Below, in pieces: positions 30,078-40,634 of a stretch of DNA of 50,597 bases; the stretch's first letter is position 1, and each line of letters opens with the position of its first letter. The notes under the pieces were generated by a model that did not search any database, had not been told where the DNA came from, and was given only the letters and a program-made list of their open reading frames with translations. A program made the translations under genes and the position numbers. Source of the DNA: Gracilaria vermiculophylla (lineage: Eukaryota > Rhodophyta > Florideophyceae > Gracilariales > Gracilariaceae); contig JAHNZQ020000181.1 of NCBI GenBank assembly GCA_019155205.2, positions 2,429,744 through 2,480,340 on the forward strand, written 5' to 3'.

Positions 30078-32042
30078 ATGCGCCACTTTCGTTCACACGC
30101 CCTCGCCCTCATCCTCTTCGCGCTGTTGCTGCCCTCTCGCCCCGCTGCCAAGTTCAAATACCTCTCGTACCATCAATTGCACCAATGTCTCGTCGCCCTG
30201 GCCGAAAAATACCCCGCCCTCATCCGCCTCTACTCTGCGCAGCACCGCTTTTCGCTCCCGCACGTCGGCAACTGCACCGACCCCTCTGCGGGCGCCGCCG
30301 CCGAGCCGGAGCCCTGCACCATCTGGGTCGTGGAACTGTCCAACTTTAACACCCTGCGCAGCAACCCTGATCGCCCTGAAATGCTCATCAGCGGCGAGCT
30401 GCACGGCGACGAGGCCATCGGCCCGCACGCCGCCCTTGCCTTCCTGCAGTACATGACCTCCAACTACCACTCTAACGACTTTGTGCGTCGCATGGTCGAC
30501 ACGCGCCTGGTCACCGTCGTGCCCATGGCCAACGCCATCGGCTTCCACCGCGGCGAGAGGGAGGAGCGCCAGAACTCCGCCCAGCTGTCCTTCGACCCCA
30601 ACCGAGACTTTGGCTTCAGCCAGCTCCCGGAGCAATGCATGCTCACCGTCACCGCGCGTGCCCTCAACGAGCTGTTCCGCGTCCACCTGTTCCGCGCCCT
30701 CGTCACCTTTCACGGCGGCACCAACGTCATCGGCTACGAGTGGGGCGACAATTCGCACTGCGACGGGAGCGTTTGCAAGCCGGCCCCGGACACCAACGTC
30801 ATGGCCGCGCTCGCCGACAGGATGCAGCGCAACGCGGGCCCTGCCGCGTCGTACGAGCTGCCCTACGTCACGGGCGACATGGGGAAGACTGTGTACCCCG
30901 TTGATGGCGGGCTGGAGGATTGGGCGTACGGCGCCTCTTGGGCGCGCGAAGCCACCCAGTGCCGCCCGAGCACCCTAGGCGGCTACGCCGCGGACAGGAC
31001 CACACTTGACGATTCCACAAACCGATGCATCACCTTCCTCGTGGAGACCGCCAGAGACAAGAAACCGCCTGAACACACTCTTGGCGACTCTGACGACATG
31101 ATGCGTAGAGGCGCTCCGGGGGACGGCCACATCCCGCGAAACATTCGACTGCTCATCACCGTCATCGACGCCATCGAGCCCTACGTTCACATTTCAAATA
31201 TCAACAGGGGTCGCGGAGGTGGTCTTGAGGTCTCGTGGCTCGTCAGCGGAGCGTTTCAGGTGGACGGCACTTTGTTGCAGTGGAGCTCCCTGGACGGAAG
31301 CGTAGCGGGTTACAGTCAGGTGCAGAGAGGCATCGCGGGGGCGCCCATTACCGGAGGCCGTGGCACTCGATTCTCGCAAGAGCTTCCCGAGGAGCAGCTC
31401 CAGCTCTCCGCGCCTTTGTTCATTCGCGTTGTCTCCATTGTTGATCGCAACTTCACAAAGCAACCGGAGCAGAGCGCTCCGGATGTTCCGCCGCAGAGCC
31501 ATCTGATGGGCTCCCGAGCCAGCACGCGGTGGTCGCACGAGGTCGGAAATCGCATTGTGCGCGGTCGTATAGTATTTTCTTCTGCCACTCACAAGATTGA
31601 AGTCGGTGCTTCCGGTGCCATTCAAAGTGAGGAGTACACCAATATGACCTGGGGCCCCCAACAAGGCCAGCTGAAGAGTGGTACAGACCTTGATTTGTGT
31701 CAGGTGATGATGGAGAATGCTCCGATCGGCGATATTAACGGCTGTGTGTCGATAGCCGTTAACGCGAGCCGACGCGGGAAGAGGACTACGGGAACGGGAA
31801 CTATTCTTGCTGTGGTGGGTGGGGCCATTGCCATCCTTGCGGTTGCGTTTTCGTTGTTCATTTTCATTCGTTTAAGACGGGGACGGCCATCAATGACCAG
31901 TCCCCCCTTTATGATCGTCGATGACGAAGATGAAGAAGAACGCAGAGCGCTGTCGAGTGCCGAGGAAAACAAAGATTACTGTATCGAAGAGGATGAAGTG
32001 GTCTCATCGTCAGCAGTGAGGCCTCATGTGATCAAAGATTAG
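30078..32042 (+). CDS. M14-family zinc carboxypeptidase, type I membrane protein
   Basis: A 654-residue secretory-pathway protein. Residues 1-24 form a signal peptide (hydrophobic core ALALILFALLL). The M14 peptidase domain shows the zinc ligands H109 and E112 in GELHGDE and H212 in VTFHGG, the DPNRDF segment at 173-178 for substrate carboxylate binding, YPVDGGLEDWAY (about 273-284), and the catalytic glutamate E323 in LVETARD. A beta-rich domain follows, then one transmembrane helix at about 574-597, an RLRRGR stop-transfer signal and a 55-residue acidic cytosolic tail. It should trim C-terminal residues of proteins or peptides at the cell surface or in the secretory pathway. The start at 30078 is chosen because it opens the signal peptide; frames above have a non-ATG start or no signal. 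Confidence 0.85.
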   Translation: MRHFRSHALALILFALLLPSRPAAKFKYLSYHQLHQCLVALAEKYPALIRLYSAQHRFSLPHVGNCTDPSAGAAAEPEPCTIWVVELSNFNTLRSNPDRPEMLISGELHGDEAIGPHAALAFLQYMTSNYHSNDFVRRMVDTRLVTVVPMANAIGFHRGEREERQNSAQLSFDPNRDFGFSQLPEQCMLTVTARALNELFRVHLFRALVTFHGGTNVIGYEWGDNSHCDGSVCKPAPDTNVMAALADRMQRNAGPAASYELPYVTGDMGKTVYPVDGGLEDWAYGASWAREATQCRPSTLGGYAADRTTLDDSTNRCITFLVETARDKKPPEHTLGDSDDMMRRGAPGDGHIPRNIRLLITVIDAIEPYVHISNINRGRGGGLEVSWLVSGAFQVDGTLLQWSSLDGSVAGYSQVQRGIAGAPITGGRGTRFSQELPEEQLQLSAPLFIRVVSIVDRNFTKQPEQSAPDVPPQSHLMGSRASTRWSHEVGNRIVRGRIVFSSATHKIEVGASGAIQSEEYTNMTWGPQQGQLKSGTDLDLCQVMMENAPIGDINGCVSIAVNASRRGKRTTGTGTILAVVGGAIAILAVAFSLFIFIRLRRGRPSMTSPPFMIVDDEDEEERRALSSAEENKDYCIEEDEVVSSSAVRPHVIKD

Positions 32043-32423
32043 CCATTCCAAAGGTGGAGTACATGCGAAACAGTCAGTCTATACTTATACCGAACAACAG
32101 CAAAAGTTTTGGAACTGAAAACAGTGGAGGAATCGCATGTTTTGACAGAAACCATTCAAGGAGATCCAATTTTTTGGTAGTGTGTGACATGAGGCGTAGA
32201 GGAGCATAGAGATTATTATTGTTTTGTACGTGGTGAGCTACAGGTATTGGTTCATATGTGAATCCGCGGAACAATAGGACCCTTGCGGCCATGGCGCTGC
32301 TCAAGCGGAACTCACATGACTGTAGACAATTATGGGTGGGAGTGCGGATGGAGATATACATTTCAGAGGAACATACAAACTCCCCGTGAGCTACAATACT
32401 TGGTTTTCAAAAAATATGACACA
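32043..32423. other. Convergent intergenic region
   Basis: Separates the ends of the carboxypeptidase (+) and ClpX (-). It is AT-richer than both genes. Nothing else recognised. Confidence 0.4.
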
Positions 32424-34007
32424 CTAGCTGCTGTACACAGCATCAGCTTGCTTGAGAGCGGGGTCAGCGTCGCCAGACTCTCTGGTTTCGGCCAGAAAGC
32501 GATCAAGAGCGCCTTTTCCTTGCAATACAAAGGTGTCCACATTCCCTGGGCTATTGGGATCTTCGTCGATCACAATGGCGGCATGCTCGCCTTCAAGATC
32601 TGGAACTTCATACATGGCTTCATTGAGCGTGCGCTCCATGAGCGATCTCAGCCCGCGCGCTCCTGTTCCCTTTTCCAGAGCCTTGCGGGCGATGATCCCC
32701 AGGGCCGAATCGGATATGTGAAGCTGGGCGTTGTTCATTTTGAGCAACTCTCTGAACTGTCGGACAATTGCATTCTTCGGCTGCGTCAAAATCTGGACCA
32801 GCTGCTGCAAATCGAGCGGATGAAGATTCACAACGACGGGCAATCTGCCAATCAATTCCCCGATCAAGCCAAAGTTGGCCAGATCCTCACTCTCAATATG
32901 ATCAAGAATTGAGGCGTCGATCGGGCCATCTTTGCCCTCAGCACGGACATGGGCGCCAAAACCAATGCTGGATGCGGCCATGCGGTCCGCAACAATTCGC
33001 TCCAGGCCCGGAAAAGCACCGCCACAGATGAAGAGGATGTTGGTGGTATCAACGTGGATGACGTCACCACGAGGGTTTTTTCTTCCACCTCCGCGTTCCG
33101 GAACACCGACTACGCTTCCCTCCAAGATTTTCAGCAGCGCTTGTTGTACTCCTACCCCCGACACATCACGCGTTATGCTTACACCTTCACTTTTCTTGGC
33201 ACATTTGTCGATTTCGTCAATGAAGACAACACCCCTCTCTGCGAGAGAGACGTTGAAATTGGCGGCCATGAGCAATTTGTACAAAATGGACTCGACGTCA
33301 TCGCCAACATAGCCGCTCTGGGTGAGGGATGTGGCATCGGCGATGACGAAGGGGACGTTAATCCTTCGCGCCAGTGTCTTTGCGAGATGGGTTTTTCCCA
33401 CGCCAGTGTTGCCAATGAGCAGAATGTTGCTCTTCTCAAGTTCCACCTGGTCGGGGGCGTTTGCTGCAGGGTCGACGGTGAGAGCATTTCGGGTAGGTTG
33501 AAAGATTTCCGGCAGGGTGGTTGCACTGTCCCTTGACAAAAGCTGCGTTGGGATTTGGCCATCTCCTCTGGTTGTTGTGACGGCAAGAATGTCAGAGTCC
33601 ATTCGGTCCTTTGGTGGGCCGTACCACTTGTCGTCCTTGTGCTCCTCCGTTCTGACGACGGCATGACGGGCGGCGACCACTGCGTCCTGTTGAGCGTCTT
33701 GAGAGGCTCGCAGCATTGCGGCGGCAGCCATGGCCTCCTTGGCGGCCACGCGTTTGTAGTGGTTGTAAACGGCGACGGACAAGACCTTTTTGGCGCTCTG
33801 CTGGCCAATGACGTACTCATTGAGCCCGGCGTGAATGGCAGAGGGGCGCGGAATGGCGCGCACGACCTTTTCCAAACTGGGCGGCTGCTTGGGCGCCTGC
33901 GGGGGACGGTGCGTGGCGGCGGACAGAATGGTGCCCAGCGTCGCAGCCGTGGACGGGGGACCGGAGCGCGAAAAGGTGGACAGAGTGCGGGCGTAGAGCG
34001 GGGGCAT
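32424..34007 (-). CDS. CLPX: Mitochondrial ClpX-type AAA+ unfoldase
   Basis: A 527-residue AAA+ protein. The first 40 residues are basic and hydroxylated without acids, a mitochondrial-type presequence. ClpX blocks: [22 protein letters not shown], Walker A GNTGVGKT (199-206), pore loop GYVG (232-235), Walker B DEID (264-267), the IGF loop (348-350) that docks on ClpP, and sensor 2 GARGLR (449-454). It unfolds substrates and feeds them to ClpP. The N-terminal zinc-binding domain of bacterial ClpX is absent, and the RKH loop reads RKNP. A 60-residue insertion precedes the Walker A motif. Start at the ATG at 34007; the frame above it has only TTG. Confidence 0.9.
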   Translation of the reverse strand: MPPLYARTLSTFSRSGPPSTAATLGTILSAATHRPPQAPKQPPSLEKVVRAIPRPSAIHAGLNEYVIGQQSAKKVLSVAVYNHYKRVAAKEAMAAAAMLRASQDAQQDAVVAARHAVVRTEEHKDDKWYGPPKDRMDSDILAVTTTRGDGQIPTQLLSRDSATTLPEIFQPTRNALTVDPAANAPDQVELEKSNILLIGNTGVGKTHLAKTLARRINVPFVIADATSLTQSGYVGDDVESILYKLLMAANFNVSLAERGVVFIDEIDKCAKKSEGVSITRDVSGVGVQQALLKILEGSVVGVPERGGGRKNPRGDVIHVDTTNILFICGGAFPGLERIVADRMAASSIGFGAHVRAEGKDGPIDASILDHIESEDLANFGLIGELIGRLPVVVNLHPLDLQQLVQILTQPKNAIVRQFRELLKMNNAQLHISDSALGIIARKALEKGTGARGLRSLMERTLNEAMYEVPDLEGEHAAIVIDEDPNSPGNVDTFVLQGKGALDRFLAETRESGDADPALKQADAVYSS

Positions 34008-34390
34008 TTTGGCGAGGAGGATGGGCGCAAAACCGGGGGTGCGGACGTTTAGAAGAAGCAACAAAAGGTGGGCGCGAAGAGCGGCGGCGCGGCGCGGATG
34101 CGTAATGGGGTGCGACGCGGCACGGAGCTGGCCGCGCTGTGGACGGGTGCGGCACGATATGAGCTGGAAGAAGAAGCATGCTCCGTGGCTCCGTGGCTGC
34201 GCGTGCGGCGCGGCGCAGATTGTTGTTTGGCAAGCTGCCGGCGCGGCGCCGTTCGCGCGGCGCGTACCACACGTGGCTGGCGCTGAGTGGCGCGCGGCGG
34301 CGCTGGCGCCGCTTGCGATATTTTGCGCAGCGCACGTGGATACTCGAGGCGCTCGGCTACTCGAGGCGCGCAGCTACTGGTGGCGCGCGG
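34008..34390. other. Intergenic region upstream of ClpX
   Basis: Very GC-rich with short imperfect repeats of a TACTCGAGGCGC-like unit near 34340-34410. It should hold the ClpX promoter. No gene recognised. Confidence 0.4.
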
Positions 34391-35101
34391 TTACTCGTGG
34401 CGCGGCGGCTGCTGCTGCTGCTGCTGCAGCAAGGGCTGCTGGTGCAGGAAGCTGCAGTCATTGTCGTGCGATCCCAGCGCGTACTGGAGCGCGGTGGGCG
34501 TAGGGAGGCACTCGGTGAGGGCGCAGTAGCCCGGCGGCGCGCGCATGCGCACGCGCGGCAGGATGGCGGCGCGAATGGCCGGCACGCTTGACCCGTGGCC
34601 CACCAGCAGCACGTTGCCGCGTTGCTCGGCGTGGGCGGCCACGACTCGCGCCACCGTCTGCGCACAGCGGCTGTGCATGTCGTGCTCGCTCTCGGGGAAG
34701 CCGCGAAAGTTCCAGTCGTAGCCGAACAGGGGGTCGTACAGGCGGTTCACGTTGGGGAACTGCTCAAAGACGGCGTGCGGCTGCAGCCAGACGGGCCCCT
34801 TCTCCGACGCGGCGTACCAGTAGCGGTTGAGCCACTCGCAAAGGCCGGGCTCGATGTTGAGCTGCGGCGTGGGCGATATGTGCTCTTGCACCGCGGTGGC
34901 AGTCTGAATGCAGCGAAGGAACGGGCTGGTGTAGATTTTGGTCACCTGCTTGGCGGCCAGCAGCTGCCCCAATCGACTGGCCTGCGCTTGTCCAAGGTCG
35001 GTGAGCGGCGCGTCATCCGGGCGAGCGGCGGTGTTGCTCCATTGCCGGTCCACAAAGTCGAGACGTTCCCCGTGGCGGGCAAGGTACAGAATAGGTGCCA
35101 T
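34391..35101 (-). CDS. Histidine-phosphatase (phosphoglycerate-mutase-like) protein
   Basis: A 236-residue member of the histidine phosphatase superfamily. The phosphohistidine motif ARHGE is at 8-12 (H10), the phosphate-binding arginine R63 lies in SPFLRCIQTA, a catalytic acid is likely E89 in LCEW, and the second histidine H169 lies in LVGHGSS. The PDDAPLTDLGQAQA segment and the arrangement resemble the UBASH3/ecdysteroid-phosphatase branch rather than glycolytic phosphoglycerate mutase. Substrate unknown. The C-terminus ends in a glutamine run from CTG/CAG repeats. Start at 35101, where a conventional ATG stands eight residues before the motif. Confidence 0.85.
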   Translation of the reverse strand: MAPILYLARHGERLDFVDRQWSNTAARPDDAPLTDLGQAQASRLGQLLAAKQVTKIYTSPFLRCIQTATAVQEHISPTPQLNIEPGLCEWLNRYWYAASEKGPVWLQPHAVFEQFPNVNRLYDPLFGYDWNFRGFPESEHDMHSRCAQTVARVVAAHAEQRGNVLLVGHGSSVPAIRAAILPRVRMRAPPGYCALTECLPTPTALQYALGSHDNDCSFLHQQPLLQQQQQQPPRHE

Positions 35102-35304
35102 GGCGGCGCGTGGCGAACGTGGTCACAACGTCAGGTGTGCGCAGCAAAGATGAACGGGGAGGGTGGAGCGCGTTGGCGGACGCAAGCGTGAGAGCGCGCG
35201 AGTATGCAGTCGCATGTTGGCACACAGCACGTACAGGTGTACACGTCGCCGTGTTGTACGTGAGCTCGAAGCGCTGGACTGTGATGGCGACTGCCAAAAG
35301 GCGG

Positions 35305-35310
35305 AAAAAA
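35305..35310 (-). terminator. Pol III terminator of tRNA-Arg
   Basis: Six consecutive T on the minus strand, seven bases past the tRNA 3' end. Confidence 0.8.
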
Positions 35311-35316
35311 TCTTCG

Positions 35317-35390
35317 CGACTCTGGCAGGACTTGAACCTGCAATCTCCGGATCCGTAGACCGATGCCTTATCCAATTTGGCCACAGAGCC
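35317..35390 (-). tRNA. tRNA-Arg(ACG)
   Basis: On the minus strand a complete cloverleaf folds: acceptor GGCTCTG with CAGAGTC (one G-T pair), D arm GCC/GGC, anticodon loop CTACGGA with anticodon ACG, variable AGATT, T arm GCAGG-TTCAAGT-CCTGC and discriminator G. The A box TGGCCAAATTGG and B box GGTTCAAGTCC match Pol III consensus. No intron. The anticodon stem has a U-U mismatch at 31-39 and a U-G pair at 27-43. ACG is expected to be modified to ICG and read CGU, CGC and CGA. CCA is not encoded. Confidence 0.93.
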
Positions 35391-35641
35391 TGACGCGGGT
35401 GAGAGCCGGGGGAGGATAGCACAGTATTCATAGCTTCAAAACGCTTCAAGGCGCTGCCAAGGCCGTTGGCGGCAGATATCGTTGGGAGAAACAACCAATG
35501 ATGCATCGTTGTGCATTTGGAGTTCGCACGCGGCCCAATAGCATGGAGGCAGCCGTCGCGCAGATTGCGCGCGCGCGGTATCTCCACGCACCACTTGATA
35601 AGCCTCCATCCTCCACCTCGCCGTTCGGTAAACCGCGTCGC

Positions 35642-35648
35642 TATAAAA
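35642..35648 (+). promoter_or_regulatory. TATA box of the 109-residue protein gene
   Basis: TATAAAA at 150 bases upstream of the ATG at 35792, followed by C/A-rich leader-like sequence without upstream ATG in frame. It supports the downstream start rather than the earlier ATGs at 35498 and 35543, which would lie before the promoter. Confidence 0.6.
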
Positions 35649-35791
35649 GCGCCGCCCCTACCGCATCATCTTCATCGCCCGTCGCTGCCAAGCTCACCCA
35701 CCCCGCCGCGCCGCACTCACAGCCGCATTCTCCACACCAAAGCCCGTCACCGCCCAGTGCCAGCGCCAGCGCCCGCATCGCCCCAGCAGCC

Positions 35792-36121
35792 ATGGAGAAC
35801 GAGCACGATTTCGAGCCCACCGGCATGTCCAACTTCTTCCAGCGCTACCACGAAGCGCGAGCATCGCGCTCCCCTCCGGCCACCCCCCCGGCCACACAGA
35901 AGAAGCCGCCTTCCTCGCCGTCCACCCCATCTGCCGCCTCTCTTTCCAAGACTGCCCAGTCCACCTGGACAAAGGTGTTCATGCCGCTGGGCCGCTCGGC
36001 CACATCCGCCGACCGCTACGACCTGTCGCCTGGGCAGAAGTCCAAGCCGGGGCACAGCGTGAGTGAGCTGCACGCCAAGGGAAGCGGAATCTCCTTGGAC
36101 GCCAAGAACGACGAAGAATGA
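35792..36121 (+). CDS. Small serine/proline-rich protein of unknown function
   Basis: A 109-residue hydrophilic protein starting MENEHDFEPTG. It has a short helix-like segment (SNFFQRYHEARAS), a proline/serine/threonine linker, an ordered-looking patch TWTKVFMPLGR and an acidic end. No membrane segment, signal or known domain. The TATA box at 35642 supports transcription and this start. Likely disordered. The function is unknown. Confidence 0.5.
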   Translation: MENEHDFEPTGMSNFFQRYHEARASRSPPATPPATQKKPPSSPSTPSAASLSKTAQSTWTKVFMPLGRSATSADRYDLSPGQKSKPGHSVSELHAKGSGISLDAKNDEE

Positions 36122-36370
36122 GCCTCAATCAACATATAGAGCGCGGCGCTCGTCACTTTTCTGTATCTTCGCCTGAGCTAGTGTAATAAATGCAAGGTTG
36201 GTTTTGGAGCTGTGAATTGGTCTACAACAAGAGTTAGTTTATCAGCGCCCTTCTGCTTTCCACCACGCCTTCATCGTAAACATAACAACCCACTTCGTAC
36301 TTGTACAGTCATTGCAGCTGCGCCACACGCCAGCCAAAACACGCGCCCGAAAACACACTAGCCACCGTGT

Positions 36371-39300
36371 TCATAGCATTCTGCTTGCGTATAGAAGCGA
36401 TCGACACTGATCGGCGCTCTTTGACAGCCCTTCAGCCACCGAAAAGTTCGTCTCCGCAACAGGCCACCCCATGGTATCCGCAGCGACGCTAGCAGCTGCG
36501 TCCAAAAACAGTTTGGCGCCTATGGCAACATCGCGATCGCCCGTGCCCCAAACGCGTCCTGCTGTCTCGATTCCAATGGCAACGGCGCCGTCGGCATCTT
36601 TCAAAATGAAACGCTCTTCTTCGCCATTCAAGTTTTGTCTCATGCACACTTCCTTCTCCTTGAGCTGCAACCCAAACTCATGTCCACATGTCAGCACCCT
36701 TCTGTCCCTCTCAGTCAGCACCTGTTCTTCCTCGTACGCCCCGAGCCTGTGCACGTGCCGTGTGCCTTGTTCCCATTCGCGTTTCCCCGCGCTGTTCGAC
36801 TCAAACAACAAGCTGCTAGAAGGCGCCATTTCGCTCTCGAGATCGCCTTCACTCAACCCGTCGAGTGTTGCAACAATGCGGTCGCCAAATTCGTCGTACT
36901 CGTACTTTGCGCTGGACGTGTCGGCAGTGCTGTGGCTGATCCGCAAAGTGGACGCCTTGAAAATCGCAGACGTCTCCGCGTTGGCCTTGTGCTCCCAGTG
37001 CCGCACCTGTTCTCGATGCAGCACCTCATCCTCGCTTTCGGACGGCGCCGCCGTGTCGCCCTTCTCAGCTTTGCCGTTCGGCGCTAGCGGCGCATGCTGC
37101 AGCCCGCGCTCACACACGCTGCGCAACGGCGTATCCAGTCTGCTACAACTCGGACGTTTGTCTACGATGAGTGCCTCCATGACGCTCGAAAAACAGTGCA
37201 GCAATACCTCGGCGTGAAGAAACACGAGCCCTCGCTCGATCACCTGCTCCCTCAGTTGGCAACACCCGTCCACAGTGTTCTCCACGGCGGTGAGAATGCC
37301 GACGTGCGACTTGACGGCCACCCCTCTGTTAGCAAGCGAGCGGTGAATGGACGCCGTTGAACTGCACCGTTGCCTATCGTTTCCGTTCATGTGCAACGCG
37401 TTGAGCGCGTTGACTCCGTTTTGGCTCACGCACTGCTGCAGTTCGTCGATGACGGTTTGGGCGCTTCTGACCAGTCTTATCACCGCGTTCCACTCGCTTT
37501 CGGCGAGCAGGCACAGGTCTGAGACGGACGCGCCGCTGCGCAGCCGCGCGTCCACCCAGCGGCGCATGCACTGCATGGACAGCTCCGGGCGGCGGCGCAG
37601 CGCCCTGAGCACGGCGGCCGTGCGCGGCGCGGCGTGGCGCACGCGCCTCCGCCTGCCGCGCCGCTGCTCGTGCTCGTGCTCGTGCTCGTGTTCGTGCTCG
37701 TGCTCGTGCTCCTGCCGCTGCTCGTGCTCGTGCTCGTGCTCGTGCTCCTCCGCGGCGGCGGCAACCAAGTCGTCGAGCAGGGCGCCGGCGTCGGTCCAGC
37801 TCTGCGCGAGGGCGAGTGCGTACGCGGCGCGCTGCAGGAAGGGGGCGACGACGAGTTGGTGCACGAGCGCGCCGATGCGCTGCGCCACGGACGGCACGGC
37901 GGCGGCCATGGACAGGCACGCGGCCACGAGCGCCGACAGCACGGGCGCCTGCCGCAGCGGCGGCACGCGGCGCGCGGCGGCGCGCGGCGGCGCGTGCGGC
38001 TGCAGCAGCGTGCCGGCGCGCGGGCCGAAGGCGTGCTGCATGGCGCGCGCCACGTCGCGGCGCACGGCGCGCACGAACAGCTCCGCGGCGCGGCGCGCGA
38101 CGAGCGGCAGCGGCTCGCCGCGCGGCGGCGCAGCGGCGGCAGCGGCGGCAGCGGCGGCAGCGGCGGCAGTGGCGGCGGTGGCGGCGGTGGCGGCGGTGGC
38201 GAGGGGCGCGCGCTCAAAGCGCTTCTCAAACTGGGCGGCGCGCGCCAGAAAGCGGTGCAGCGGCGCATGCATGACCTCGAGGTTGTAGATGGAGGGCGCG
38301 ACGGACGGGACGGCACGCACCATGGAGGCGAGCGCGTCGGGCGACACGGCGTCGAGCGGGCACGCGGCGGGGGGTGCGACCGGCGCAGGGCACGGCAGCG
38401 CGTGCAAGTTTCGCAGACTCGGCAGCAGCGAGATTTGGGAGCAGGGGGCGGCGGGCGAGATGCCGGCGGTGGAGATGGCGGAGGTGGCGGAGGGGGCGGA
38501 GGTGGCGGAGGGGACGGCGGCGGCGGTAGCGGCGGCAGCGGCGGGCGGCATGTTGAGCAGGGTGTGAAGGAAGACGGACAGCAGCGACTGCATGGTGCGC
38601 CACACGTGCTCGACGGCGTCGGGCATAGGGGCGATGTGGTGCTCGAGCTCGTCGCACAGCAGGTGCAGGCGGTCGAGAACGGCGTGCATGTGGTGGATGA
38701 CGCGCTCAAAGACGGCGGCGCAGGCGCGGCGGGCGGCGCGCTCATGGGGCTGCAGCACGAACAGGTGGGCGCAGGCCGCGGGCGGGTGGTCGTTGGGGGC
38801 GTGGGCGAAGGGGCCGGGCGCGGACAGCGAGGTGGCAGACGGGGTGGGCGAGCTGGGCGGGGTGACGCACGCGTGGCGCTGCAGAGCGCGGCGGAAAAGG
38901 GCGGCGAGGGCGGCGGGGGCCTCGGCTCGCAGAATGGCGGGCGCGGCGCGCTCGCCGTGCAGCTGGCAGATGGCGAGCGCGAGCTGGGCGGCGGAGGCGT
39001 CGGCCAGGTCGTCGTCGTCGTCGTCGGCGGCGTCGGCGGCGGCATCGGCGGCGGCGTTGGCGTTGGCGTCGACGTCGGCGGCGGCGTTGGCGTTGGCGTC
39101 GACGTCGGCGGCGGCGTTGGCGATGGCGTCGGCGTCGGCGTCGGCGTCGGCGACGACGACGACGTCGGCGTCGGCGTCGGCGTCGGCGTCGATGTCGATG
39201 TCGATGTCGATATCGATGTCGGTGTCGACGTCGGCGGCGGAGGCGTCGGCCAGGTGGTCGGCGGCGGAGGAGTCCGACAGGTGGAGATGGGAGTCAAAGG

Positions 39301-39723
39301 AGTGGGCCAGGTGGTGTTGGGAGTCAAAGGAGTGGGCCAAGTAGTGGTCGGCGGCGGCGGAGGCTTGCGCCAGGGGGTGGGCGGCGGCGGAGGCGTCGGG
39401 CAGGTGGTCGGCGGCGGCGGCGGCGGCGGCGGGCGGGGCAAAGACGGCGGCGACAAAGGCGGCGGCCAGGCGCGCGGCCAGGCGGGCGCGCGCGGCGCGC
39501 AGGCGTGCGCGCGTGGGCGCAAGCGGCGGCAGCAGCGCGAGCGGCGGCGCCTCGGCGGCGGCGAGCGCGCGCGCCAGCGCGGCGGCGCGCGCGACGGAGC
39601 GCGCGCGGAGCGCGACGGCGGCCAGGCGCGCGAGGCGGCGCACGGCGGCGGCCAGCGTGAGGCAGGCGGCCAGGCGCGCGGCGCGCGCGTTGGCGCGCGC
39701 CAGCGCGGCGGCGCGCGGCGGTG

Positions 39724-39820
<97 letters not shown>

Positions 39821-40333
39821 GCGGCGCTGCAGGCGGCGCGCGTCGGCCAGCAGCGCCGACGCGCTCTGCGACGCGCGCAGCTCGGCGGCCTGCGCGCGCG
39901 ACGCGGCCAGCAGCGTGCGCCACGGCGGGGCGGTGGCGTGCAGGTGCGCCTGCAGCTGCGCGCGCAGCTCGCGCAGGCGCTGCAGCGCGGCGCGGCGCGA
40001 CGGCGGCGGCTGCTCCAGCAGCTGCAGCGCGTGCGCCGCCGGCGAGAAGCGCGGCGACAGCAGCAGCGGCGGCACTTTGGGTAGCGGCGGCGGCGGCGGC
40101 GGCGATGGCGATGGCGATGGCGATGGCGATGGCGATGGCGATGGCGAGGGCGAGGGCAATGGCGGTGGCGATGGCGGCGGCGATGGCATCATCGCGTGCT
40201 CGCCGTGCGCATCATCGCGCGGCGGCGGCGGCAGCGGCGGCGGCGGCAGCTCTGCAGGGCGCAGCGCGTGCGGCGGCGGCGAAAAGCGCGGCGACAAGAG
40301 CGGCGGCGGCAGCTTGGGCAGCGGCGGCATCAT
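36371..40333 (-). CDS. Large low-complexity protein, possibly exocyst Sec8-like
   Basis: From the ATG at 40333 the protein has 1320 residues; the frame runs on to an ATG at 40915 but through biased sequence. Ordered helical blocks, in order, are RELRAQLQAHLH (near 39.95 kb), a long alanine/arginine helical region, AAQLALAICQLHGERAAP (near 38.97 kb), EHVWRTMQSLLSVFLHTLL (near 38.58 kb), SIYNLEVMHAPLHRFL (near 38.27 kb), and PVLSALVAACLSM (near 37.93 kb). Their order and the W-x2-MQ-x10-L pattern recall exocyst subunit Sec8, a vesicle-tethering factor; this is a judgement by eye and not secure. Between blocks lie long proline, alanine, Ser-Pro, Asp-Ala and His-Glu runs. The last 400 residues (36.4-37.6 kb) are of normal composition and are the part most surely coding. 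Confidence 0.4.
37668..37749 (-). repeat. GTGCTC hexanucleotide repeat encoding His-Glu
   Basis: About a dozen near-perfect units, interrupted by one CTGCCGCTG block, read on the minus strand as alternating histidine and glutamate with a Gln-Arg-Gln interruption. Confidence 0.9.
39040..39237 (-). repeat. 30-bp and hexanucleotide repeat array
   Basis: Two to three copies of a 30-bp unit (spacing of GTCGACGTC blocks) followed by GGCGTC and GTCGAT hexanucleotides, read on the minus strand as Asp-Ala, Asn-Ala and Asp-Ile alternations in the Sec8-like protein. Confidence 0.85.
39719..39818 (-). repeat. GGC/GAC trinucleotide repeat
   Basis: Nearly pure GGC with a short GAC block, read on the minus strand as proline and serine/valine-type runs depending on frame; in the called frame two proline runs around a serine run. 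Confidence 0.85.
40081..40191 (-). repeat. GGCGAT hexanucleotide repeat encoding Ser-Pro
   Basis: GGCGAT units, with GGCGAG and GGCAAT variants, read on the minus strand as alternating serine and proline close to the start of the Sec8-like protein. Confidence 0.85.
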
Positions 40334-40587
40334 CGCGGGCTCCCTGCGCGCATGGTGCCGGCGGCGGCGGTGAGAGGCGGCGGCGAGAGGCGGCGGCGAA
40401 AGGCGGCGGCGAAGGGCGGAGGGCGACGCGGCGCGGCGCGGCGCGGCACGGCGTGGCGAAGGCAGCGGCGCGGCGGGCGCACATATCGGCCAGCGCGCAC
40501 AGCGCGCAGCGGCGGCGGCAGCGGCGGCGGCTGCGGCGGCGGCGGCGCGGCGCGGCTTTACGTCAGCGCGCCACGCGTGTCCACGCA

Positions 40588-40634
<47 letters not shown>

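Noticed and set aside
35498..35791. N-terminal extension of the 109-residue protein
   Set aside because: It would start upstream of the TATA box at 35642.
37668..37749. CRISPR-like regular repeat
   Set aside because: The unit is six bases without unique spacers, and the array is in frame within a coding region.
37634..39724. 696-codon plus-strand frame rich in glycine and valine
   Set aside because: It mirrors the repeats of the minus-strand Sec8-like gene; only the minus frame has helical, non-repetitive blocks.
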